DNA of 64,000 bases. Source: Dactylonectria macrodidyma. Lineage: Eukaryota; Ascomycota; Sordariomycetes; Hypocreales; Nectriaceae. Location of the stretch: NCBI GenBank assembly GCA_020744425.1, contig JAGMUV010000029.1, positions 496,001 to 560,000 on the forward strand. The letters run 5' to 3'. The translations under genes and the position numbers were made by a program. Under the pieces are notes generated by a model, which was not told the DNA's origin, searched no databases, and saw only the letters and a program-made list of their open reading frames with translations. Shown here one piece after another: positions 54,987-64,000 of the stretch; within the stretch, counting starts at the first letter, position 1, and each line of letters begins with the position of its first letter.

Positions 54987-57297
54987 GTCAAGTCAAGTCA
55001 AACCAGAGCTCTGGCTTGACTTGGCTTGTTAATTCAGCGGTCTGGCTTGACTTGACTTGGCTTGTCTTGGTATCTTGTCAAGCCCATTCAAGCCGTGTTA
55101 GTGAGCAGGCAGCCTCGTCCAGCGCTCCTAACAGTTCAAGATAAATCAGTTCAATTCAATTCAATTCAATTCAATATCAGTTCAAGATGGGATTTCTACC
55201 AATTCAGTTCAGGATAAGTTCCATCTTGAACTGAATTGATAAATCTTGGTAAGTGTAGAAACCCATGATGCCTCTGGATCTCGGCTCTGACTCGGTCCGA
55301 AATACGTCTTAGGAGGTGGCGTTTCAGCCACCGGAGCACACGCTTCGATTCGTTCAATTGCCCGTAGCAAAATCGGCTCGTCGCAGCTGCAAATCCCGTT
55401 CCCGGGAGGTCGAAAATCAACAACACTACCAACCAACATGATCGATTGCGACGATAATGCGTCAGTATCTACTGACGTAGTTAGCCAAGCTTCTTCTTCG
55501 TCATCCTCGCTTTTTACTTTCCAAGCGGGCCGTCATAGCACCGCGATTTCACGGCTAGGGCGCGCCCGGAGCGTTGCTGACCAGCTCCAGGACCTTGCCC
55601 ATCAAGACTCGCCCGCCGATCTCGCCGAGTTACACAAGATATTCGTGGGCAAAGAGACGTTTGTGCTGGAATCTTCCACCAAGCGGAGCAAGAAGAGGTC
55701 CAAAATTGACGCGTTCGGCATCCGGCTGACGAAGATTGATGGCGCTGGTAATAGGAGAGGCGATTATTGGGTGTGTTCCAAGTGTGACTAAGCTGGTAAC
55801 CCATTTCCCTACCTCCTTAGTAACGGAGGCACGAGCGGAGCAAGAAACCATCTTCGGCGAGACCATTGTCTTCTCCTGAAGGCCGGTGGTGATGGCGGTG
55901 ACGGCGAGACCACGAGCGAGTCGATCGAGTCCGAACCTCCGCGAAAACGGCAACGAACGCTCGAAGATTCCTTCAAGAACAAGCCGGTGGTTAGCAAGGC
56001 GATAGACGAGGTTTTCAGTGAGACTCTCTTGGGATGGATTGCGAGCGCTGACTTGCCATTCACGGCGGTTGAACACCCCGACTTCATCAACCTTCTTCGG
56101 CACCTGAACGCGAAGCTCGTCAACGAACTACTACCGCAAAGCGGCGATACAATCAAGGCGTGGATGAAGCTCGAATATGGCGCGATGAAGGAGGAACTGA
56201 AGTGCCAGCTAGCGCTCTCGCCGTATAAGAAGCACGTCACATTCGATCTTTGGACCTCGCCGAACTCGTACGCGTTGCTTGGAGTGAACGCGCACTTCGC
56301 TGATCTGACTGGCAAGCTTTGTTCCGAGCTCTTAAGCTTGAAACGCGTTTATGGCGCCCATACTGGTGACAATATTGGCGAGCTTCTCCGTGCCGTTATC
56401 GCGGACTTCGAGATCTCTGACACGCTTGGGTATACTGTTTCTGACAACGCGAAGAACAATGACGATGCTGTTACCAAGCTCCTCGAACTAACGCTCCCTG
56501 ATGAAGAGCCCGCTCCCCGGAGGCTACGATGCGGCAATCACATTATCAACCTCGCAGCGACTGCTTTCAACGCTGGCAAGCTCTCCAAGACCCTCGCACG
56601 CCTCCCCGCCGACTCTGAGGAGCGCAAGGAACTACAAGAAGCGTTGCATTTCCTCGCCGTTTGGCGACCGACTGGGCCGCTTGCAAGGCTGCGAAAGTAC
56701 GAGGTTTGGGTCAGCGGCTCTACCCAACGAAGGGACGCGTTTCTCGATGCTACAAACGGCAAGATTTCTGAGGGGGATAAACAAGAGTTTGGCGAAGTTC
56801 TTTGGGATATTAGTGAGCTCGGTGGATTGAACCTAGTGAAGGAAAACACCACTAGATGGAACTCCGTCTATAATGCTGTAGCAAGAGCGCTCCGACTGCA
56901 AGGTCCAATCGGCTATCATCAGAGCCTGCTCGCTGCCAAAAGAAGCGCTGATAAAAGACCCCAGAGGATTGCTTTTTAAGTGCTGACGACTGGCACTATT
57001 TGGCCATTTACTTCGAAGTTCTAAAGCCATTCAAGGTCTTAACAAAGAAGTTCGAAGGTAGGTCGACATGCCTCCTGCTGAGCATTTTCTCCTGACAGAA
57101 GATTATGAACAGGTAATAAACCCACCTTTGCCGAGCTCGCCGGTGAGCTTCACTGGCTACTTGAGAAGCTCCGCGAGTTCCGGACCATCTACAGTGAAAA
57201 CCTTGTCAACGCTGAGATCACGGCTCCCGAGATACTGGGGCCGGAGACCGAGATTCGAGTCGGGGACCAACGACTAGCTGGAGAGCTTCCACCAAAC

Positions 57298-57305
57298 ATC
57301 CTTGT
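57298..57305. repeat. 8-bp target duplication, left (ATCCTTGT)
   Basis: Identical to 60458-60465. The two copies bound the inner hAT. Removing the insertion and one copy restores the outer reading frame (NIL|VDLPNHE). The length of 8 bp is standard for hAT elements. Confidence 0.85.
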
Positions 57306-57589
57306 AAGCCACTAAGCAGCCAGTAAGCAACTCGCAACGCACGGCAGTGGAGAAAAGGGTCGGCCAGTTACTTTGAATGGGGAAAAGGGGTAGAGGACTC
57401 CATACTCTGTATACTGCATCACGGCACCTTTTTTTCTTAACGCCTTCAGGTCCGCCACTACGCGGTCGCTGCTCTGTCCGAAGGCGAGCACCAGTTCTAG
57501 CCTGCCCGAGTAGGCCTATATAAGTGACCCTTCCGGCCTCGCAGTATTCGATTCGGCCTTTACGCTGTTTGTGGATGCTTCCTATCACC

Positions 57590-60313
57590 ATGGACTCGTT
57601 TGACGAAGAGTTAGAGGATATCTCCTCAACGCCGCCGCCTTCCGAGCCGTCCACCAGTTCTGCCTCAACTAAATATATACCCAGCAGGGTTCCAGATTAT
57701 GAAGCTTGGACGACTGACAAATTCAAGCGCTTCCCCGGCTTCACGACATGCCACGACCCTTCTCGAGAGCGGACATGGTGGTGGCAATTCGGATTCAGAA
57801 TGAAGGACAATACCTCCAAGTCCCACAAGATCGTATCGGTCTGCGAGAGATGCTTCCTCCGTGGCAAGCCGAAGGCCACACATTACACCTTCATCGCTTC
57901 AACTGCTGGAAGCATTGTCCGACATCTGAAAAAAGAGCACAAGATCATGGTTGGTGCCATCTCTCCCTGCCCTGTCTCCAAGTCGTCCAAAATGCCTGCT
58001 AACTTGTCAGCCACCTTCTGGACGAGATTCCAGCCCGGTTGCCGGGAGTGGAGGTACAGAACGGAACCTGCTTGATATGCTTCGCGCCGATCCGACGAAC
58101 CCTCGAGACCAAAGCCTTCTTAGCAATCTGCATACGTTATTCGATCCCACGATGAATCAGCTACTCCTCCTCGACTGGCTTACATACCATAACCTTCCCT
58201 TCAATCTCGTAAACTCCGAGCGCTTCAGACGACTCCTGCTCTATAATAACCCCTCTCTTCGGGAAGGGCAGATACCAAGCGACAGGACCCTCGTCAACCT
58301 CCTAACAATCGAGTATAATCGAGCTCTTGGTCCTATTCACGAGCTTCTTCAAAGAGCGAGAAGCATGATCCATTTTACTTTCGACGGCTGGACTTCCCGA
58401 CAAAACGCATCATTCCTTGGCATCAACGCCCCCTTTATCGACCGAGATTGGAAACAATGGAGAATCCTTTTGGCGCTACCAGCTCTCAGGAAGCGCCATA
58501 CTGGAGCGGCACTTGCAGATGAAGTTGCTGATACGATTTGTGCTCTTGGCCTTCAAGAAAGGTACAAAACCATGCCTAACAATTTCATGGGTCAGCAAAC
58601 TGAGTATGCTAACTATTATTCGGCTTCAGAATCGGGTACTATACGCTTGATAATGCTACGAATAATGATACGGCTATGGAAGCACTTGCCGGTGAGTTCG
58701 ATTTCGACAAGGACGAACGTCGCATTCGCTGCGCCCCTCATTTTCTGAATCTGGCAGTCAAGGCCATGATGTACGGCAGCAAAAGGGATAATTTCAACGA
58801 GCTGCTTGCGCATTGGGGCGATACGGACTTTATGACTGAAGAGGACGAGCAGCGCCAGTTGTCCGACGCTATCAATGAGCTACGGACCGACGACGACTTT
58901 GGCGCGCCGAGCATGGAAGAAGATTTCGAGCTTGATATAGCCCCAGAAGAGAGCCAGGATCGGTGCCCAGTCCCTGAGATTATCACCGCCGAGAAATTAG
59001 ATAAGTACCGTAAGTTTGGACCATTTGGCAAGCTGCACAATATTGGCGTCGCTCTCCGAATGAGCAGTCAACTTCTCGAGGACTTTCATGAAGCTCAACG
59101 GCAAACCGCCCCCGCTGAACCCGTCCTCGCGTGGGCACAAAATGTCTGTACTCGCTGGCAATCCTATGAGGCAATGGCGTCGCGCGCTTTGCTTAAACGT
59201 TCAGCGTTAAGCAGGATGCTTTCCATCATCGAGGAACGATGGGTTAGCCAAGGCGGCAAAGAACAGGACAGACTGGCGGTATTGAAGGAAAGGCTTTCCC
59301 TTGAGGAGTGGAAGGTTGTTGCTGCGGTCCAGAAGATCCTCCAGCCGTTCAAGGTCGCCTCAAAGCAACTCTAGGGCGAGGGAATTGCCAGTAAAGGCTC
59401 AACCTCAGGAGGGTTCGATAAGTATTTCCAAGTAGTAGAGATGCTTCTTAACCACCTCGAGCTGGCCGTTCAAGGTGTGATCATAGAAGAGAATGACGAC
59501 CAGATCATAGAAGAGGTTCATCTATTCGATGATATGGATGCGAAGACCCGGAGGCTTTTAAAGATTTACATCAAGCTCGGACGGAAGAAGCTGAACGACT
59601 ACTATGGCAAGCTGACCTCTACCGCCTACATAGCGGCAGTTGTATTCCACCCGTGCAAGAAATGGCGAGCTCTAGAGCAGCTTTGGAACCAGCTGCCGTC
59701 TCGTCAGACCTTGGAATGGAAGAAGACTTATGAGGGAAACTTGACGAGACTCTGGACAGAGACGTACAAGAACATGGCTCACGAGGAAGCCTGCAATGCC
59801 GTTTCGGCGTCTGGGAGCAGTAGTGCCTTGGACTATATTGAGCGACGGTTGGCATTTAGTCGATCACTTGTCCGTCCTAACTCTCGAGGGCGACAAAGCA
59901 CACAGCCAACGCAGTCAGCCGCGATGCCAGCACAGGACGAGCTTGATCAGTATCTATCAGAACCACCGGTAGACAACATCGCATACAAAGCTGACCCGAT
60001 TGCTTGGTGGAGGGATGTCGGCGTTGTGCGTTTTCCTCGGCTGTCTTATATGGCTGTTGACTTCCTCACTATCGCATCATCTTCCGCCAAAACGGAGAGA
60101 GATTTCAGCAGTTGCGGGAGGATGGTAACGCCACTTAGGTCTCGCCTGCGGCGCCATATAGTGGCTATGGCTCAGTGTCTTCGTTCATGGAGCAAGGCTG
60201 GCATCTATCAGCCATCCCTTCCTCTGAGTCTCCTTGAAGGGGACAATTGGAGGCAGGTACTTCAATTGGTAGGCAGGATCAGCGTAGATAGGGATAATGA
60301 AGACCAGCCCTGA
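57590..60313 (+). pseudogene. hAT transposase (inner), single premature stop
   Basis: From ATG 57590: a BED finger ([12 protein letters not shown] ... HLKKEH), intron 57950-58010 (61 nt), then [19 protein letters not shown], intron 58562-58629 (68 nt), [62 protein letters not shown] and the dimerisation domain (DPIAWWRDVG ... SSSAKTERDFSSCGRM). The frame is broken only by a TAG at 59372-59374, where CAG (Gln) is plausible; that is one CpA change. This is the best-preserved hAT gene here. Both introns were inferred from frame and splice sites. Confidence 0.85.
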
Positions 60314-60318
60314 ATCCC

Positions 60319-60425
60319 CTGATCGATTTCAATTTGTGATCGATCGATATCGATCGATTGAAGGTCATGATCGATATAAATCGATCGATCAGGGCTCGAT
60401 AATCGATCGATTCGATCGATTTCGA
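60319..60425. repeat. GATCGAT cluster in the inner hAT's right end
   Basis: About a dozen overlapping GATCGAT/ATCGATC words in 107 bp, all self-complementary. It sits between the transposase stop and the element end, where hAT transposases bind subterminal motifs. No similar cluster is seen at the left end. Confidence 0.8.
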
Positions 60426-61260
60426 AGCCTGGCGCGGCCAAGCCACCGGACCGGAGCATCCTTGTCGACTTACCCAACCACGAGCGCCGAGATCTCTGTG
60501 ACGATAACTTACGTGGTATTAACGCAAGCCTCCTCTGCGCTATCTACAAGCTCGAGAAGTACGTTAAGAAGTTGGAGGACTCGCCGGCTTACTGGGCAGC
60601 CATGATCCTTCACCCGGGCCACAAGACGAAATGGATCACTCAGAGTCATAAGGAGGATCACAGAGAGCATGTGGTTGCCATGTTTAAAGAACTCTTCAAG
60701 GAGGAATACCAGCATCTTGCTCCAGCTCCTGCCCCAGAGCCGGACCGGTCACCTACAAGCCATCTCGTCGACGATGACTACTACGACCCGCCGGAAGATC
60801 TCGCCAAGAAAGACGAAATCAAGGCTTATTTCGAGCTTCCACAGCGCCCAGTGGCCGATCCTCTTGCTTGGTGGATAGCGCGGAAGGACGAGTATCCTCG
60901 TTTGCCAAGATGGCGTTGGATTATCTCACGATACCCTCAACGGCTTGTGAATGTGAGCGCTGTTTTAGTCGAACAAACCTCACGATAGGCACGCAGAGAC
61001 ACTCGTTGAAAGCGGAAACTATCGAGATGCTCGCATGCTTGAAGATTTGGGTACGAAACAAGCGTGTTTAAAGCTCAGAGATAGGCAGATGTTATAGTAC
61101 GTTGTCCCGAGCTCTCTGATAACGGATTACTAATTATTTATCAAGATTTATCAATTCAATCCAATTCAATTCAATATCAGTTCAAGATAGAGCTCACGTT
61201 ACCAATATCAGTTCAATATGAAGCCCGATCTTGAATTGAATTGAACTGTTAGGAGCGCTG

Positions 61261-61879
61261 AAGGGTATATTCTTATCCATATGGCTAAGCTTAACAATAA
61301 TTATGCATTAAGCCTTAAAAATATATTTATTACTGGGATGTCTGCCGCAGCAGCATAGTCACGACATCACGATTCTAACCAGTCTTTTTGGGCGGAGTTT
61401 TGGGAGAACGCGGGGACCTTTTTATTTACGTTCTCACACGGGAACTTGACATCTCACACGGATATATGGCAATATATGGCAGACTGTTTCTCTGGATTTA
61501 CGGATCTTTGAGGCCTGACACATCATGCATTCATGTCTTGGAGTGTCAAAAGTGACGAGCATATGCCTGGGATGACGAAGATTCCCACCCCGACGAGTCG
61601 GGTATGAACAATATGACACATGGGATTTGTTACGGTTCAACCACAATGCCTTGAGGCTACTAAATGGTACGTGCTTGCCGCCTGCACCACAACCGTGGGG
61701 TATGTAGTGTCAGCCACACTACTGGCTCAACGTCTCTTGGAACCTCCAGGAGGATCTATCGAAATACAAGCGCTTATACCCGTTTATTAAAATATGCCTG
61801 GCGGCTCAACTTTTGTTACATGTTATAGTACCTTAGAATATAAGGTATAAGGTGGAGAGCCTTACTAATACCCATTTTT
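61261..61879. other. Spacer between the hAT element and the small membrane protein
   Basis: No gene recognised. The 5' exon of the next gene may lie here. Confidence 0.4.
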
Positions 61880-61951
61880 TTGCCTTCCCGGGACCCAACT
61901 TCAACTTCGCGGTTTATCTTGGCAGTAGTCAATGCGGCTGCAGTCGGCCTC

Positions 61952-62224
61952 ATGTACACTGCGGTATATCGTCTTTGGCAGATCGGCTACATTAATGGAA
62001 GTTTCCATCAGGGCACGAGCCTGGCGGCTGAGCCTTGGTGGGTCGTCGTGACAGCCACGAGCTACGTGGGTGGCTATTGGTTTCGAGTGAGCCCGCCCGT
62101 GGCAATTGTCATAGGAGCCGTCATGGTCCCGGACGAGGTCTGGAGGAACCTGCCACCTGATTCAGAAGTACTTGAGCTGGAGGCCCGCCGGGACAAGTTC
62201 AAGAATGGCCGGTGCCGGATTTGA
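61952..62224 (+). CDS. Small membrane protein, unknown function (5' end uncertain)
   Basis: The plus-strand frame has two hydrophobic segments (AVVNAAAVGLMYTAVYRLW and SPPVAIVIGAVM) around GYINGSFHQGTSLAAEPWW, ending in a charged tail. The only in-frame ATG is at 61952, inside the first segment; a 3' splice site (GGCAG at 61925) suggests an upstream exon I could not locate. I know of no function. It converges with the transporter on the other strand, 43 bp away. Confidence 0.5.
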   Translation: MYTAVYRLWQIGYINGSFHQGTSLAAEPWWVVVTATSYVGGYWFRVSPPVAIVIGAVMVPDEVWRNLPPDSEVLELEARRDKFKNGRCRI

Positions 62225-62267
62225 GGCACAAAGCACGAGGAAGAGGTACGAGGGCTCTCCAAAGGTC

Positions 62268-64000
62268 CTACCCCGCCGTAGTCAATATGTGCGACGTAAT
62301 AGCGCTCATTCGCTCGCTGGTGAGCTTCAAGGATATCCTCAATAGCTCCCGCGCGACTTCAGGCTCCTTCGCCTGAATCTTGGCCCAATGTTCCCGGTCC
62401 ATAAGCCAGACGACACAATCTCTTCCCACCGCAGCTGTTGCCGTCCGATCTGTGTCCGAGAAGAAAGGCAGCTCGCCACATGTCGTTCCCGCTACGATGC
62501 TCTCACACAGCCATCCCTGGGGAAGGTCGTACTCGGCGCGGATGATGCCTCGTTCCACAAGATAAAACCCATTGGCTTGCTCTCCGCGCCGGAAGATGAC
62601 AGTGCCGGCAAGGTACTCCCGGCGAGTAAAGTATGTGGTCGCCGGGAACCAAAAGTCCTCGTTCTTGTCGCTCAGGCCCTGGAAGATCTGCAGCATGAGC
62701 CTGAGAGGCTCCTTGAAGCTTTGCCGCGTGGTTGGGTGTTGGATATCGATACTGCTGAGAGCGTCGTGAGCCGCCTCGACGAGATGGTTCCGACGAGGCG
62801 AGTTGAACGGCGGGTCGAAGGACGACAGAGCCGAGGACTGCGCCGCAGGGACATCCAGATTTTGAACGGAAAGCCGCTTCAGGGAATTCAATTCCTCCTG
62901 CGTAGCATAGAGAGTCTTGAGGAGCTCGTTTTCGCAGCTTTCCAATGCAGAGTTAAGATTGGGGAGCATCAACACCTCGATCCCATCGCTCCCTAGCCCA
63001 ACAGCCCTCAGATTTCGCCAAAGCTGGCTTTCGGCGTCCACGCCGCTTAGGACGAGAACAACGTCCTTATTATCGAGCAACCGGCTGACGGTATTGAAAG
63101 CCTCGCCGGCAGAGTAATCGAGCCCAGTGACGCGCCACAAATCCAAAATCAGAAACTTGATGGGCTGCTTGGAAAAGGCGCTATCCTCCAAGAGGCCTCG
63201 AATCTTCTCCTCCACACTCACAATGGTGCCAAAGAAGAGGTACCCTGTAAGTTTCACGATATAAATCTGCCGGCCGACTTCATGCAGATAATGATACTGC
63301 GAGGGATTGCGCCTCACTGTGGATGTGACAACGTCGCCGGAATAGCTTGCACGAATAGCCGACACCCGGGACGTCTGCAGGATTAGCGACACAAAGGCCA
63401 GTAGAATACCGACCCCGATGCCCACCACGAAGTCATGAATGCCCATGGCAAGGACAATTACGACGACAGTAAGGTACTCAGCCAGCTTCAGCTTCTTGCG
63501 AGGGAGCCACAGCGCCTCCAGCAGCAGCTCAAAGCCGAGATCGAAGATCAGGGTGCCCACCATCATTACAGGAATGAACCCAATAAGTGATGGACCCACG
63601 ATCATAATTCCGAAGGTTGCTGCTGCTAGCATGTAGCCCGCAAGCCGAGAATTCCCGCCTAATCGCATGAAAAAGACGGTGTTGGCGTAGACCAGATAAT
63701 TCTGAACGCTGCCGAAGCAACCAGACAGGAAGTTGGAATAGCCGTGAAGCCTCAGCTCTTTATCGAGATCGGCATGGTCCTCGCCGCAATAGAGAGCCAA
63801 GGCAGGGACGTTGATCGGAATGTGGAGGATACCAAAGAAGGTCAAAGCTAGCATTGCGGGAATGGTCTTAATAACAGCATCCCAACGCACAAGTTTGAAC
63901 TCTGATGCAGTTGTCAGAAGCGTCATTAAAAGAAACGTGATTCTCATGAGCCCGAAAGACTTACTGTAGAGCGTGTAGAAGTACCACCACGGCTCACTAG
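62268..64000 (-). CDS. SulP-family transporter with STAS and cyclic-nucleotide-binding domains (3' part)
   Basis: The frame runs past the window end, so the N-terminus is missing; codons before the ATG at 63947 read EPWWYFYTLYSKSFGL. The membrane part of the SulP core follows (TFFGILHIPINVPALAL, GPSLIGFIPVMMVGTLIFD, GIHDFVVGIGVGILLAFV), then a STAS domain (FLILDLWRVTGLDYSAGEAF), a linker, and a C-terminal cyclic-nucleotide-binding fold (GTVIFRRGEQANGFYLVERG, then CGELPFF). This three-part order is that of yeast Vsb1 (YGR125W)-type vacuolar proteins rather than plasma-membrane sulfate permeases. The substrate may be a basic amino acid, but this is by analogy only. Intact as far as seen. Confidence 0.85.
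   Translation of the reverse strand, partial: SEPWWYFYTLYSKSFGLMRITFLLMTLLTTASEFKLVRWDAVIKTIPAMLALTFFGILHIPINVPALALYCGEDHADLDKELRLHGYSNFLSGCFGSVQNYLVYANTVFFMRLGGNSRLAGYMLAAATFGIMIVGPSLIGFIPVMMVGTLIFDLGFELLLEALWLPRKKLKLAEYLTVVVIVLAMGIHDFVVGIGVGILLAFVSLILQTSRVSAIRASYSGDVVTSTVRRNPSQYHYLHEVGRQIYIVKLTGYLFFGTIVSVEEKIRGLLEDSAFSKQPIKFLILDLWRVTGLDYSAGEAFNTVSRLLDNKDVVLVLSGVDAESQLWRNLRAVGLGSDGIEVLMLPNLNSALESCENELLKTLYATQEELNSLKRLSVQNLDVPAAQSSALSSFDPPFNSPRRNHLVEAAHDALSSIDIQHPTTRQSFKEPLRLMLQIFQGLSDKNEDFWFPATTYFTRREYLAGTVIFRRGEQANGFYLVERGIIRAEYDLPQGWLCESIVAGTTCGELPFFSDTDRTATAAVGRDCVVWLMDREHWAKIQAKEPEVARELLRISLKLTSERMSAITSHILTTAG

Larger units (their letters stand above)
57306..60457. mobile_element. Nested hAT element (inner, about 3.15 kb)
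   Basis: It lies between the two ATCCTTGT copies and carries its own transposase. I see no good terminal inverted repeat: both ends contain AAGCCAC but in the same direction. The right subterminal region is a dense cluster of GATCGAT. Confidence 0.75.
55438..61071 (+). pseudogene. hAT transposase (outer), split by a nested element
   Basis: 5' part, 55438-57303: Ser-rich start; BED finger WVCSKCD...ARNHLRRDH with a TAA at 55788-55790 that fits CAA; the hAT core HVTFDLWTSPNSYALLG; HIINLAATAF; NTTRWNSVYNA; then, after a one-base shift at a T-run (about 56975) and a 55-bp intron (57058-57112), ELHWLLEKLREF. 3' part, 60466-61071, continues exactly where the insertion split it: DLPNHERRDL, KLEDSPAYWAAMILHPGHK, WWIARKDEYPRL, then a shift of one G (about 60905) into AKMALDYLTIPSTACECERC. 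Not functional. Confidence 0.85.
55120..61260. mobile_element. hAT element (6.1 kb including a nested hAT)
   Basis: Left end CAGCGCTCCTAACAGTTCAA at 55120; right end is its inverse at 61260. Both subterminal regions are full of TTCAATTCAA and CAGTTCAAGAT words in both directions. Without the inner insertion (57306-60465) the element is about 2.98 kb, a normal hAT size. The flanking 8 bp on each side do not match. Confidence 0.85.

Overview
The window looks like an accessory (lineage-specific) region of a filamentous ascomycete genome, most likely a Fusarium or close hypocrealean relative. Genes carry short 45-70 bp GT-AG introns. There are Zn2Cys6 regulators, a Pth11-like receptor and many DNA transposons (MULE/Hop-like, pogo/Fot-like and hAT). 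Almost every broken reading frame carries stops that fit single C-to-T changes at CpA, the pattern left by RIP (repeat-induced point mutation). The species assignment is inference; nothing here names it directly. I found no tRNA, rRNA, CRISPR or bacterial operon.

Layout. 1-3.2 kb: no supportable gene. 3.2-4.7: a seven-helix Pth11-like membrane protein in eight exons. 5.2-6.7: a PD-(D/E)XK nuclease-like protein. 7.0-16.2: a transposon nest with an apparently intact 1236-residue MULE transposase, a second MULE cut by deletion and a stop, and a broken hAT element with inverted ends that contains a 413-bp palindromic MITE and abuts an ankyrin-repeat fragment. 16.8-18.7: a four-exon fungal-specific transcription factor. 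18.9-19.9: an NmrA-like oxidoreductase with two stops. 20.26-26.0: a 5.7-kb palindrome of two 1,862-bp arms, each carrying a short-chain dehydrogenase relic, around a pogo element.

27.1-30.2: a Zn2Cys6 factor and an HD-domain hydrolase-like gene. 31.7-34.6: a third MULE with clear terminal inverted repeats and three stops. 35.3-36.1: a second HD protein, with a signal peptide. 38.1-40.1: an intact DHA1-type MFS exporter. 40.4-43.2: a 2.8-kb pogo element with good ends. 43.4-46.3: a hAT relic carrying a decayed pogo element. 47-48: a bZIP gene with a damaged 3' part. 49.5-49.9: a small secreted protein. 51.9-54.4: a proline-rich gene cut by a pogo fragment. 54.4-61.3: a hAT fragment, then a 6.1-kb hAT element with a second hAT element nested in it, bounded by an exact 8-bp target duplication. 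62-64: a small membrane protein and the 3' part of a SulP/STAS/cyclic-nucleotide-binding transporter that runs off the window.

The host genes (receptor, three regulators, two HD proteins, oxidoreductases, exporter, secreted protein) do not form an obvious biosynthetic cluster. Mobile elements dominate the architecture. The points most worth a second look are the register-perfect palindrome, the C-terminal module shared by otherwise divergent MULEs, the foldback-like hAT, the nested hAT pair and the two HD paralogues.
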